Source of the DNA: Aquila chrysaetos chrysaetos
Taxonomy: Eukaryota > Chordata > Aves > Accipitriformes > Accipitridae
Assembly: GCF_900496995.4 (NCBI RefSeq)
Contig: NC_044007.1
Span: 75,864,742 to 75,928,741, forward strand
Direction of reading: 5' to 3'
DNA: 64,000 nucleotides
Both the position numbers and the translations under genes were made by a program. The notes under the pieces are model-generated. The model searched no databases. It had not been told where the DNA came from and worked only from the letters and a program-made list of their open reading frames with translations. Of this stretch, positions 49,746 to 61,800 are shown one piece after another. Position 1 is the first letter of the stretch. Each line of letters begins with the position of its first letter.

Positions 49746-51170
49746 CCCCCATTATTTAACCAACGTCTATTCTGACAGTGCTTAAATAACCAACTATTAG
49801 ATCATAAATACAGACTGTCCTTCCAGTAAGTCTTGTTATTTAGAACAACTTTGTCTAGAGCCTTAAGGTAAATATCCACTGAAATAACAATGGAACGTCT
49901 TATTTCATTAAAACCTTCAAATTTAAAAGAAAAACAACAAAATCTGACTTTTTAGATTGTACTAGTCATAGAGCTATGAGGGTAACTTATGAAGGGGATT
50001 TCTAGGAAGGAGAAACTAACCAATGAAATTGAAAAAGCAGTCAAAATTTTAAAGGGTAACTTTCTATTTGAGGTGCCTTGATTTTGATCCCAGATTGAGA
50101 CAGTTTTGGGAAAACTGTACTATGAGAAAAATACCCTAGGAATGTTAAACTGTCTGCATCTGGATGTTTAAGTAAATACAAAAATTCACCAAATCGCTAT
50201 TTGTTCTTGAAATGTCTATGCATGTAATGGATGAAGAGGATTTGGAATAACCTGGAGAGGTTGTTGTTTGCATAGCAGTAGGGAAGATGTGATCCAGATC
50301 AGAATAAAAAGCAAAACTAAGAGCAAGACATGCGTGAAATTGTATGGACATGATGAGACTGAAATATTGCCCAAATTAAAAAAAAAAAAAAAATCTCATT
50401 TTATTGTAGCTCAGAGTTACGTGGATGGTGAATTAGTTGGGCTAAAACAGGCTCATTTATGCAGGATACCACCAAATAACCCATCTTCATTGTTCCCTGT
50501 GTATCTATGGGGGGTTGTCATGCCTTGTCTTCTTCACAGGACAGGAGAAAATCACAGTGCATTCCTATGGGCACCAGTCAGCACTTCTGAAGGGGCATAA
50601 GGAGTGGTGCTAAATATTAGGAATACATATTTTACAAACTCAAATATTTCAGTGTGCCTTGAAATTTTTTTTTTTTTTTACATCTGGTCTATTTGATGTT
50701 TTTATATAAACCAGCAGTCACAAATACAGAGGCAGGGAAATGGTGAAACATCAGGCTTCTGTGTGGATTATATTATCTCACTTTATATTTGCTTGGGTTT
50801 TTTTTGGCAAGAAATCTTCTGAAGAAATATAGTAATGTATGTAGGTGAGGCACTAACAATAACAAACATGCCTCCTGGATAGAAAACGTAGACTACCTTT
50901 GACAGCCCTCCAAGATTTATGCTATCAGCCAAATTAGTAGTGTTCCAATTAAAGCAAAAAGCTACGTTGCCTAGCACACTTCACAGTTGAGATAGGGTCT
51001 CAAAATTACTCAGAAGTCCCCTGTGGCTGCTGCTGCTCAGTGGCCTGAGCAAGCTAGTGTGCTGCAGACAGCCGTGGGAAGTGGTGACTCCGTCCCTCGC
51101 CAGTGCTCCTCTCTTCCCTGTCCCCAGAGGACCTTCCCTCAAGGGGTCAAGAAAAGAAGTTTTCTGGTTT
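49746..51170. other. Non-coding stretch with A16 tract
   Basis: An A16 run lies at 50378-50393 and a T-run at about 50668-50680. The segment 51000-51160 is moderately GC-rich, with no recognised gene or repeat. Open frames at 50268-50600 and 50981-51475 are driven by low-complexity sequence. Confidence 0.45.
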
Positions 51171-51258
51171 GGGGGGTTGTGGCTTGGTTGCTTTTGGGTG
51201 GTTTTTGTTTTCGTTGGTTTTTTGGTTTTTTTTTTTTTTGGGGGGGGGGGTGGTGGTG
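51171..51258 (+). repeat. G/T-rich low-complexity tract
   Basis: The tract runs GGGGGG, then mixed G/T, then T14 (51226-51239), then G11 (51240-51250), then TGGTGGTG. The plus strand has almost no A or C for about 88 bases. Long phenylalanine/glycine/valine frames here result from this bias and are not genes. Confidence 0.88.
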
Positions 51259-52040
51259 TCTGTCCTTGGCGGGGAAGAGGTGCCCCATACTTAATGCAGT
51301 TTAACATTTGAAGACAGAGAAACTGTGCTGAGAATCCAGAGATGAGGAAGGTGCTGCCTTTGGACACCTGAACTTGGACACATTGGTGCAGAAATGCTTC
51401 TTCCTTAAGCCTTATGATGTGACTTGAATGTTTATTGATGGTGGGAGCCATAGCTAGACAAACACATCTTTCCACAAATATTTATCTGAATACTTACATG
51501 TGCTTTGATTTTACTTGAGTCCTGTTTGTGTTTCCTTTCAACAAACACCCAAGCAAGCAGTATTACTTGCAGGAATATACTTGGGAACTTTCCATTTTTA
51601 AGCAGTGATTGGAAAGAGTTCACAGAAAGCGAGACTTGATCTCAGAAATGCAGCATTTACAGAAGAAAAAAAGGTTGCTTAATTATCTGAATAGAAAAAT
51701 CAACATGTCCTTGTGTGCATTTTCAAAATACCTTATTTTAAGTATGGTTCATGAATTATCTGCTGGATAATTATTATACATAATTTTTGTTTAAAAAATA
51801 CTTAATGTGTAAAAAAAAAATTTGCTAAGAAGAAATTATTGTTCTTGTTTCATATACTTATTTTAGATTATCCACATAGTTCTGAAATCAACTGTTTATT
51901 AAATGGGTATCTTGAAACAGCAATGCCATTTTCTCCACGTGAGCAAAGCTACTTCTACTGAAGCTAAAGACCTGTTCTTAGACGTTAGTAGTGGTTTTAT
52001 ATAGTTTTAATACAATTCATAGACATCAACACAACAAGAG
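51259..52040. other. Non-coding stretch, nothing recognised
   Basis: AT-rich, with an A9 run at about 51812. No gene, repeat or strong motif is seen. Confidence 0.45.
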
Positions 52041-52054
52041 CCACGAGGGGGCAA
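52041..52054 (+). promoter_or_regulatory. CTCF-like site, best in window
   Basis: CCACGAGGGGGCAA matches the CTCF core CCAC-N-AGGGGGC exactly over its most constrained bases, 12 of 14 positions of CCASYAGRKGGCRS. It has the same orientation as the site at 39839. Motif evidence only. Confidence 0.45.
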
Positions 52055-52098
52055 CACTTTTGCATACGCTGTACAGGGAGCTGGGGTTTGGCTGGCTT

Positions 52099-52112
52099 CC
52101 CCCCCCCCCCCC
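52099..52112. repeat. C14 homopolymer
   Basis: Fourteen C in a row, 45 bp downstream of the CTCF-like site. Likely to be length-variable and hard to sequence. Confidence 0.9.
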
Positions 52113-55100
52113 AGTCTCCATTCCAAAAAACTACAGGGCACTGCAGCTTTTTGGGGAAGAGATTAATCTTTCTCCATTAACAGTGCACCTAAAAAGAGTA
52201 TTTTTTCACAGACTGCCTACCTGCACTTCAGAACCACATGCAGTCCCAGTAGTAACCGATGAAACTACTGACAGAAACATCTAATTGGGGAAATATTAAA
52301 TTATGTTCTAATTCAAGTGGGGCTTTTTAGTAAAAAGAGTCCAAATGAACAGGGTATTCTATTCACAATCCCAGCATGGGAGCAGCCTTGGCACAAAAAT
52401 GAATAAATAATTAAAGGTGGTTTTGCAGTCCAGATTGGTCCAGATTTCAGCTAATTTTCTGCTTTAAACACTGCTTTAGACCTCTTTTACATTTTTTTCT
52501 GAAAATTATTTGAATTGCAAATCACTGAATTTTCTGAAAGGATCTATTCACTTCAAAGATTTTTAGAAGTTAGGCTTATTCTTCTTCTGCAGGTCACTTG
52601 GTTGAATTATTTTGAACAAAATCTATCAGAAAATAGCCTTAAATCTCAAAAGAATTCTTGACTTTCCATGCTTCTTACAGGTTTTCACTTCTTTTTTTTT
52701 CTTTAAATCTGTAGATGAGGAGCCTGGCTCCAATTCTCCAGAAAGAATCTAACAAAACTTTTTCTTAATGAAAACAGGTTGGTTGGTTTTTTGGGTTGGC
52801 TTTGACTTTGCTTAATGAAGTCATAAGGCCTTTTAAAAAGTAACAGTTAAAACTATAGGCCATACTGTGTTGAGAAGCAGATTATTCTGGGTTTTTTTTA
52901 TTTAAAAACAAAAGTGTAGATTAATTAATCTTCCTTACTTCTATGAGAACCATAATTTACTGGCTTTTAAAAAATTTTTTGCTGTGTACAAAAATACCAG
53001 CCCACAAGTTTCTTTTCCTTGACTAAAGTGTTGTTTTACTGACTTTCCTCTGACTTCCTACGGATACCTGTCTTGATGGTTCCATTATGTTCCTTTTGAA
53101 ATCAACAGTTTTCCAACATTTTCAGCAAAAACAATATTTCTCTGAAAAGTTTAATCTGAGAAATGTTGAACAGCCTGCAGAGTTGGGTATTCCAGGGCAA
53201 CTGAAGGGTAGTTCCCTTCTCTGCCTTCCCCCGCTCCCATTGATGACTACTGGGATGCCCGCTGCATCTGGGATGACAGAGGTGCTGTGCCAGCCTGCAC
53301 TGATGCTGCCAAAGCCACATGTGCTCCGATACCTGCCCCATAGGGACAATCCCCTGGAGAACTCCCTCAGTGCCGGCAATGGTGTGGCTCTTGACCAGAT
53401 CCTCTTGGATCAAGAGGAATACATCCTATAAGGGGGATATTGAACGTGTATCAGTCTATAAGCAATAAAAGGCTGACTTTTTTTTTTTTTTAATTCTTAA
53501 AGCTGGTAGTTGAGGCTCATTATCTCTGGAGTAGACTGCAAAAAAACAGTGATAGCTTTTCAGTTCTTGGAAAGAAGGAGGACTCAGGCAAAAAGTCTTT
53601 TTTTTTTTTTTAATCAGAATTTGTATCACCTTTGTAAACATGACTGGGGGAGGGGGTGTAACAAATTTTGAGCTATGTGAAATCGTACCAATTTACATTT
53701 CCTAGTAATTGAATTATTTACATGCAGCAAAAGAAGTAATTGCAAACTGCAAGTAAAATGGGGGAAAAAAAAATCTGTGGGAAAGAAAGACTCTTTGTGG
53801 GATCTACAAGAATAAAAGAGTTTGTTTAAACCAGTTGGGCAGGTTAAATGTAGAGATGCCCTTTCTTTCAACAAGAAATCCCCTGGAATTGTCAGTTGCT
53901 CTTAAACCTAGACAGTAAGTCATTGTCCACTGAATAAACAAAGTAAAAAAGCAGTTGTGAACAACATGATAAAAACACTTTTGAGAAAAGCCTAGAGCTT
54001 TAAGGACTGAGATCTAGGTGACAAACTGTGCTCCACCTCCAGCCTTAGCTTTTCAGTAGCCCCCAGCTTTTTCCAAAAGGGTGGAGGAGTTCTCTCTTGC
54101 TAAGCACCATATTTTAGTACCTACCTGACTACCACTGAATCAAGTATGCATTGGGGGGGGGGAGCGGGGCGGAAATGCCTGTGGAGACTTTTTTTTTTTT
54201 TAAGTTGAAGTGAAGGTTTCACAATTACTCCAGCTGTATGTTCACTAAATGTCTCCTGATGTTTACACAGTGAAAACAACTTGTATTGTATGCTAGCACA
54301 ATGGCGCTGAATGGAAAAAAAAATAATCTCCAAATGATATTCTCATCTCAAAAGTGGTCTACTCTTATCTGAACCTAACTGGTCCTATTAGTTAATTAGT
54401 ATTTAAATCTGGTGATAAAAGTGTGATGGGAAGAATGAGCTGTGCATTAGCAATCTTGATTTAGCTCCTGGTAGGTACTCTAACTTGGAGAGAATACAAA
54501 AGTAGGGTCCAGTAACAAGTTGCTTAAGAACTTCTGCCACTTCTCAGGTAGAGAACACTTCTTGGCAAAAGGACAGACTGTTCTTACTCGGGGTGTCTTT
54601 TTAAGAGCACTTAATAGATTGCAAGCAGAGAGGCTATTTCTAGTCCAAACTACACAGTCTCTTTAATCCATACTGATGGATCTAGGAGAAATGAAAGAAC
54701 ATCTGTCAGAAGAGCTGTTATATTGGAAAAATAGGAATATGTACATTTATTTCTCTGCAAACTTTTTTAAAAAGACTTCTGCTTGTTACTTCAATAGAGT
54801 CAGAAAAATGAGAACTTTCCGACTGAACCAGACACTTCAGCACAGCACAAGAATTCATCCCTACCTTGATGAAGTAGTTCTAGTACGTAGAGCTCCTGCC
54901 AGTGTATGAAAGCATCTATTGAAAACAAATGGTGTGGTCGTCTAATGGGTAGACTCTGCATAGACTCTGAACAAATCTTCCAGTAAAGAGTCTGCTTCTA
55001 GGCAGTACCTATTATCAAAAAGGTGATCTTATTGTAGCAAAAGAAAGGCTTAGGGTAAAACCTGTGACAATGGAAAAGACTGAATTGTCTCCTTTTCTCA

Positions 55101-55161
55101 CAAAAAGAAATTCTAATGTGCATGGAAGAGCAAAGAATAAAACACTTCCTATTGTTGGCAA
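52113..55161. other. Non-coding stretch with homopolymer tracts
   Basis: T14 runs occur at 53478-53491 and 53598-53611, each followed by AAT and 120 bp apart. A G10-AGC-GGGG-C-GG run lies at 54153-54172, with a T13 run at 54189-54201. The 114-codon frame at 53087-53431 has no recognised domain. Confidence 0.45.
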
Positions 55162-55195
55162 AAATTTCTTGCCAATTACTGGTGGCAAGAAATTT
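55162..55195. repeat. Perfect 13-bp inverted repeat with 8-base loop
   Basis: AAATTTCTTGCCA (55162-55174) and TGGCAAGAAATTT (55183-55195) are exact reverse complements around ATTACTGG. The left arm can also pair with TTGGCAA just upstream (about 55155-55161) through its TTGCCAA, so two alternative hairpins are possible. The stem does not extend further, so it is shorter than a microRNA precursor. It is the strongest inverted repeat I found in the window. Confidence 0.85.
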
Positions 55196-57200
55196 GGTTC
55201 AGAAAGAAAAAAGTTGGTAAAATAAGGGAAAAGGCGCACTGCTGAAGTATTCCACATTTGTTTTGAGCAGCGTGGGTGTTATCTCTTCATTCCTGATTCA
55301 TCAGTCACTTTGAGACAAAGAGCTTGGAAACATGCGTTTGACCCTCTATATTTATTTTTAGTTTAACTTTTATGACAAATCCAACCCTGAAGAGAGAGTA
55401 GATCACAAGTCTGAGCAACTACTACAGTGAGATTTTGTTCAAAGTACGTGTTGGGTTAATAGAACACTAATTTAATAAATTCTGCCAATGAATAACAGAA
55501 TAATGGCAGTAAAAACTCAGTATGAAAAGCTGTTCTCAAACTCCAGGCATGACAGTCTTCTGATGAAACAAACTCCTTCTCTACCCTACCCAAATTGTAT
55601 GGTGCCATTAAAGATTTATCTCTTGTTGTAGCTAGGTATTAAATTATAAAGAGAACACTGGAGAATATTATATAAAGACTGAAGCTACTGTTTCAGCGTC
55701 TCATTTGGGCACTGCTCACCAGCTGATTTACTTATGCCCTGTGCCAAATGACATAAGAGCATATTGAAGAGACAAGAGTGTTTTTCCTTGGTGCTTGTGA
55801 CTGGTTACAGATACATCAAAAAAAGTTTTTTGAGACTCAGAGATGTGCTAGTCTCTCTTAGACATTTGTTGGCAGCTGAGGTGAAAAGCTTTTACTTTTT
55901 TTTACTTTGAAATAGCAATGGTGAAGTGTTTGAGAGGATGCAGCTTTTTTTATTTGGTTGAGACAGAAGACACAATGTCAAATGCTTTTAGCATTTTTCT
56001 CCTTGCTTGTAGAGTAGCTAACAGTAGCCCATATGATAATGAGCTTTGTAAAAGCCAGCGCCTTCACTAGGTGATGTTTTCTTCATAATTGAAGAAAAAA
56101 GAAAATTTAGTATGTGTATGCTGTTAAAAGAAAAATCCACCCCAAAAAAACAAAACCCCCGTACCACCAACCCTCAGAAAAACCCTCTGAACATGTTTTC
56201 CTACTGACTTGAGAACATGAGTTCTCTACTGGGAGTGTTAGTCACCATAACAATTAAAGCAATACGAAAAAGTAAATTTTAACTTGTTTGTTTTCAGATG
56301 CTGATGTTGAGGGAAGACCACAGAACAGTCAATCAGATTTTGCCAGGCATAAGGCTTTAGGATCAATACTTGGCAAGCTTACAAACCTCCCAGTGGTTTA
56401 GATGCTATACTAAATTAAACCCTAATTTAAGATCAGTTACCTTCACTGAGAGCTGCTGGCTCAGAAAATTCAAACTGGGGACTGCTTTTCAGAGGTAGTT
56501 AAGTATGGATGTTGTAGGTAGTCAAAATTGTTTCAGTGTAAACCATGTCTGGCCAATGCATAAGATGAGTGTAAGTAGAATTGCAGGATTGATTATGAAA
56601 AGGGCAGAACGGCAGCATGTTTGGGCTTTCTTCCTTCCATCTCTATCTTGCTAAAAGTTCATATGCTACTTCTGTGGTTCTACCTCAATTGCAGGAAATA
56701 AGATATTTTACTCCCAGTACCACACTCTTAAAATTACAAAATTTTCCATTTCTCTGCCACTTCTGTTTGGGAAATGTAATAATCGCCTCCTTCAGTTGTG
56801 CGCTAGGGCTGTTCTTTTGGCAAGTGTGAGCCTTTGGATTGTTTTATGAAGTGAAGAGAGCTTCCTTCGGGGGTAGAAGGTATCTTTATCACCCACTAGA
56901 GCCAGTAAGATCTGAGATAATACACAATATTATCATCTGTGTATAGATGATATACAGGGCTATTCTTTGCCTTATGGAGAAACTCATGATGGGCACATGG
57001 TAGATGTTCTGCGTATCATCTTATACATCAGTGACTAGTGGAATGTCTTGTGATTATTTTTTTCTTTTGGATGCTTAACTATTATATAGCAACTAAATGC
57101 AGTGTTGGTCTGAAAAACAGCAAAAGCTAAGAATTCATGTTGCCTGATCCTGTTTTTACTGGTATTTCTTGTGGCCTGGGGTGATTAACCTATTTTTGTT
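55196..57200. other. Non-coding stretch with an A/C tract
   Basis: An A/C-rich tract (56126-56186, complement of a G/T tract) is the only marked feature. No gene is recognised. Confidence 0.45.
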
Positions 57201-57341
57201 GGCTCACTTTCCTCTTCTGTGAAGTGGGCATAACTCTCAATACCTTTACTATTCCATAAGGATGTTCTAAAACTTGGGTAAAGTATTAACTGAGACGACT
57301 TGTGAAGCATATGAAGATTTACTGGTGAGAAGTGCTATATT
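57201..57341 (+). repeat. Ancient MIR-like amniote SINE remnant
   Basis: The order of blocks fits an old MIR/CORE-SINE-type repeat. First CACTTTCCTCTTCTGTGAAG plus TGGGCATAAC (like 'cctcatctgtaaaatggggataat'), then CCATAAGGATGTT (like 'catagggttgttgt'), then AAGTATTAACTGAG, then CTTGTGAAGCATATGAAGAT, and finally GAGAAGTGCTATAT (like 'aaggtgctatataa'). The copy is well diverged. It is clearer than the relative at 10.07 kb. Confidence 0.5.
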
Positions 57342-58366
57342 TACTCTAGACATATTAACTTTTTGAAGACTACCTGTGCTTATTAAGATGACAAGCCAGT
57401 GAGTTGAAGATTAAAAAAATAGGAACAGAGGTCCTGCTGACGTGCATTTGCCTATAAATCAGTAAGAAGGAATAGAACAACTAAAGAAAGCACTTAAATA
57501 AAACCAAATTTCTCATTCCCTAGTGTTTCACTAGATATCAACATCTACTTAGAACTTCTGTTAGGCTAACTTTTCAGCAAAATTGTAACGTTCCCAAAGC
57601 TTGCAGGAAGAAATAAATTACCGTAAGATGAGATGGATCTTTGCCTCTAAACTTCGCATTTTTATGCATGTGAAAAGTAGTTCTCTTCTTGCTGCTTTAC
57701 CAGGAAATACTTGTTTGCATCTCTGGCAGTTTTAAACTGTTTCTGTTTGTGACCCGAGTTTCGATCCAAAACTTCATTTGAGTGCCATCATTCCAATAGA
57801 GACCTTCTTGTTAACTTTTTTCCCAGTACTTTCTACAGTATTTTGCCTTTTTGCTCTTTTTTCTCACTACTTAAAAGCCATTAGTTTGAAACGGTCACTC
57901 TTCCAGCTGAACAGATGCAAGCATGACATGAAAGCTCCAAGGAATGTTCCATGGCAGCATCTGGTGCTTTGCTCTAAAGTTTATTTTTAACATGAATTAG
58001 TTATGAATGTTCATTTGTAGCTGAAATGCTGCCTTCTCAAAGCAACGCAATTAGGTCTGACCCTTCAACAGGAGGGGAGAAAAATATGATGACGTGTGGT
58101 TTTAAGGTAGAGCTGTCAGTGACTTTGCTTAGTTATTCATCACGTGTTTGTACAGTGGTGTATATCTATGTATTTTATATGCTAACACTTTCTTTGAAGT
58201 CAGGTTGTGTCACGAGAGCTGCATCTTCAGAACCAAATCTTGTCAAAAGCTTTGGCGAACTGTTTTGTTTGGGTTTTTTGAAAGTGTTTCTTATTCTAGT
58301 TTACAGTCTCCTTGTTGAAGAAAATTCGGTGCTTTTAATAGGAAATTATCTCCTTCATAATTTCAG
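57342..58366. other. Non-coding stretch before the candidate promoter
   Basis: No gene is recognised. A CRE half-site with flank, TGACGTG, lies at 58090-58096. The 129-codon frame at 58026-58415 runs into the CRE region and has no domain. Confidence 0.45.
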
Positions 58367-58530
58367 TGTGACATCACAGTGTCATTGCAATTGTTGCTGC
58401 TATTGCTGTGCATAAAACTGTGACGTCACAATGGTAGGTATGATGACATAAGACAAGAACTGAGCTCCTGGGAGGCAGGGGCAGGCAAATAAAAATGGCT
58501 TTGCGGCAGTTTGTAGCCCCTGGGGAGTCA
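58367..58530 (+). promoter_or_regulatory. Candidate CRE/TATA promoter
   Basis: A perfect 12-bp palindrome, TGTGACGTCACA (58419-58430), contains the full CREB/ATF site TGACGTCA. Exactly 52 bp upstream lies TGTGACATCACA (58367-58378), which differs by one base. Between them is ATTGCAAT-like sequence (TCATTGCAATTG) of C/EBP type. About 60 bp downstream of the full CRE lies a TATA-like AAATAAAAAT (about 58486-58495), which would place a start site near 58520, at the edge of a GC- and CpG-rich patch. The spacing is that of a classic CRE-driven promoter. No downstream coding exon is recognised, so if it is active it may make a non-coding RNA or an untranslated first exon. The nearest good splice donor is GAG|GTACGT at about 59231-59239. 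Confidence 0.38.
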
Positions 58531-58830
58531 GGGTGGGCTTCAGCGTGGCTGGAGCGCGGGGGGAATGAGCCACTGTGGCAGCTGGGGCTGCCAGGCTGCT
58601 GCGGAGCTGCTCCCTGCCGCACTCCCTTGGCCGTGCCCTCTCCTTCGGGGCTGTGACGGAGAGAAGAGGGTCCTTCCACTGCCTGGAGCCAAGTGGCAGC
58701 TCCCATCCGTCAAAGGGGAATCCCAGACCGTGACTTACAGCAGTTTTCCAGTCCTTTGGTGCCAGGGCTGGTGGAGCAGGAGAGAATCTCTAGCCTGTTC
58801 TTTCCAGCCGTGCAAAAGGACTGACAGGAA
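58531..58830. other. GC-rich, CpG-containing patch
   Basis: GC is well above the surroundings, with about a dozen CpG in 300 bp (for example GGAGCGCGGGG, GCTGCGGAGC, CCTGCCGCAC). The plus-strand frame 58565-58840 (ATG at 58565, 91 codons) and a minus frame are both open, as expected in GC-rich DNA, and neither resembles a known protein. It fits a small CpG patch downstream of the CRE/TATA module. Confidence 0.4.
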
Positions 58831-61800
58831 ACATATTTAAGCAGATGTCTTGTGTTTTAACAAAATTTCAGTGAGTCATCCGCATGCCCTTAGGCATTCA
58901 ACGCACCAGACAGCTTTTTTAATAGCTGCGGCATCTTGCTCACAATCTAATATTATGCACACATTCCATATAGTTAAATAAAACCCACATCCTCAGCTGG
59001 GGAAGGCCCGTAACACTTTGCTAACCTTGGTAAATTTGCTGTGCCACTGAGGACCTGGCACAAGAACGCGATGCCCAGTACAACCTCAATCTGGTTTGGT
59101 GTTAACAGCCGGAACCTGATTCTGGGCTGTAAGTGGCATCGCTGTAGCAATCTCTTGGGCCACCAGCATTTGTCGTCTTCGAGTAGCCCGTGTAGACAAA
59201 AGGCGTTTTGTGAGCTGGCTGGCAGCCTGCGAGGTACGTATGCAGCTGTGCGCTACATTCATTTTCCCCTCCTTTGTCCTGACATGCCGCTTGGGGACTG
59301 ACTCAAAGTGAATTGAAAGAAGAGTGAGATGTTATCCGGATTAGTATTTCAGCTGTTAACAGCAGCAAGCTCTTTTTCTTCTATGGGTGCAAAAATGAAT
59401 GTCTTAAGCCAGGTCAGTCGTGGTCGTGTTGCATTTGACAATCCAGTGCAGCAGCTACTGAGGGCGACAGGGAAGTTTCTCTTTTCCATCTGGCCTTTTG
59501 ATACTCACCTGCATTTTCCTTCTCCTGTCAGTAGAAGTATGGCACCATGTGCTGCAGTCCCCAGTTAATGCCATCTAATAAATCAATCATTGATGCTGAA
59601 TGGAAGCAGCAGGGGAGGACATGTATCTAGCTAATGACTTGGCTACTGAAAGGTCAGGAAAAATATTTACACACAACCGTGGCCTGCATAGCTGATAATG
59701 AACAACCCTGCCTGCTCGGTCCCATGCTTCTGGCCTGCCACTAAGCCTGGATGTGAAGCTGTGATTTTTACATCAGCAGGAGCAAAGCAAAGTCTAATCT
59801 TAAATATTTGCCTGGATGATTGCAAAACATTTGTTTGCACTATGCTGTGTTTCATACACCTGATAACCTGATGTCATGAATTGACGTGAAACCATTCCTA
59901 GGAATAAACCCTAGCTAAATAAAACCATGTTATGGAAGCATGAAAAAAAAGATTTAACGGTGCCAACTTGTGTGAGAAATAAACAGAAAAATTTATGGCA
60001 ATATGATGTCTAAACTGAATCTTATACTGTTGCAGAGCTGACCTTGGATTAGTATAATTTGGGGTTTTTATAGGCACGCTTCCCCTGTTTCACACAAACA
60101 ACTCAATCACTTCCTTTTAAAAGAGGAATTAATGTTTTTTTCCAGCCAGTCTCCCTACTTATTCTGTGAAAATAGTTCTCATCAAATGTCACTTTTACTT
60201 ATGATTATTATACCAGACTGTCTAAAGATAACGTTAAGTTTGCTATGCTGCTAAGTGTGTTTGTGGAGGGGGATAACTCTAGAGACTGCTTTGCAAGTGC
60301 TGCTGTTTGGTGGTGGTGGTTGTTTTTTTCTTAAGTGGTCTCAAACAATGCACATTGCCTTTTGGACTAAGATGTGTCCTTTTTAGCAGTGTAGTCCATG
60401 TACTACAAATAGTTGGTTAAGCAGCCTCAGAACTGGGAGCTATTTCAGGTAGAATCAAGCAGCAGAGGTGTTTCTTCTCCAAGGAAACAAGGCCTCTTAG
60501 TTTCACCCTTTGATTAATTTCAGAATAATTTTAGTAGACCTTGAGCCTTGAATAGACTCTTCTCTGAACTGTGTGGAAACACTGCACTGCCTTAGTGTTG
60601 CTGAATTTCTGACGTTTGCTTTCTCAGATTCTCTAGTGTCCTGCAGAAAATTCACATTGAATCTTAAATGGATGGAGAAGTGATCTCACTTTCACCTACG
60701 GTGGTATCAAACCTTTTCTCTTTGAAATCTCAAACTGCTGCAGCCTGTTCCAAAAGGCTTTGACTTGCAAATCCTGTTCCCGTATTGGAAACAGAAATCT
60801 TGCCACGCAAGAGGATGGCTTGTCCTGCTATGTATACTTTAATTTGCGTTGTTATCAAGGAGAGGGAGGAAAGCGTGAAATCAATGTAAAGAACCTGGCT
60901 TTTTGAAATCTAGTTTATTGCTGTTCTTGTGAAACTGAAGAGAAATTCCTGCATACGCATTTGTTTTTGCAAAGTTTCATACAACGTAATATCTGAGGTT
61001 ACATGTATGAATGCCTCATGCCAGTGTGCTTTGCTGACAGTAATGGGGAATGAACTTGTGTGACTTCAAGAGCCTCACTGGTGGAAAACAAAAACACGAT
61101 CCAGATGAAGCCTTCTTTGCTGTTGAATTGATTTTCTGTGGAAGCAGGAAAAACAATTCTTTCCTGCATGTTGCTTATGAGTTGTTCTTGTACTGTGAGA
61201 AGAGGGTGTGTTTGTGTTGTAATTAGTAAACAGGCAGTGTAGCTTACTCTATACAGTGTATTTCTTCAGCTTCATTCTTTGGTATGAAACTGAAGGGAGT
61301 ACCAAAGCTCCTACAGCAAGCAAATGTATTAGAGACAGTGATGTACTTGACATTTTAAGAGATGAACCTGAATGCACAGGACAGTGACATCTCTGCACTG
61401 TGGCTGATTGACAGCTTCATCATAACATCCTATACCAGAATTTTAAATAGCTTAGCTTTAATAGACATATTTGAATCCAAGGGGGTTTTTTGCATTTGAC
61501 AGCAATCAGTATCAAATTTTTATTCTAATTCTGAAGATAATCAGGAAACTTGGGTTTGCCGGTTCTTGGCTAGGACCTACTTTCTGTTCATACTGATGAC
61601 TAACAGGACTCAGTGGTTTAAATATTTTCCTGAAGGAAAAAAATACTCAAAATGTAAATTGCATTTACTCTGAATAGAAACCTGCTTAGTGAGGTCCTTG
61701 CAGACACTGGTTATTCATTGAGTAGGGCGATACTTTGAATGTGTAACCCCATCCTTTTAATATAAAATGTGGGTAAAGAGATGTTGGCATCTGGCCCACT

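Noticed and set aside
51023..51311. Three overlapping frames rich in F, G, V and W that look like membrane proteins
   Set aside because: They are translations of a G/T-only low-complexity tract in three frames.
54153..54172. G-rich run as a G-quadruplex
   Set aside because: Ten G plus GGGG gives only three triplets with allowed loops; the fourth run has two G.
55162..55195. Hairpin as a microRNA precursor
   Set aside because: The stem is only 13 bp and does not extend; microRNA precursors need a much longer stem.
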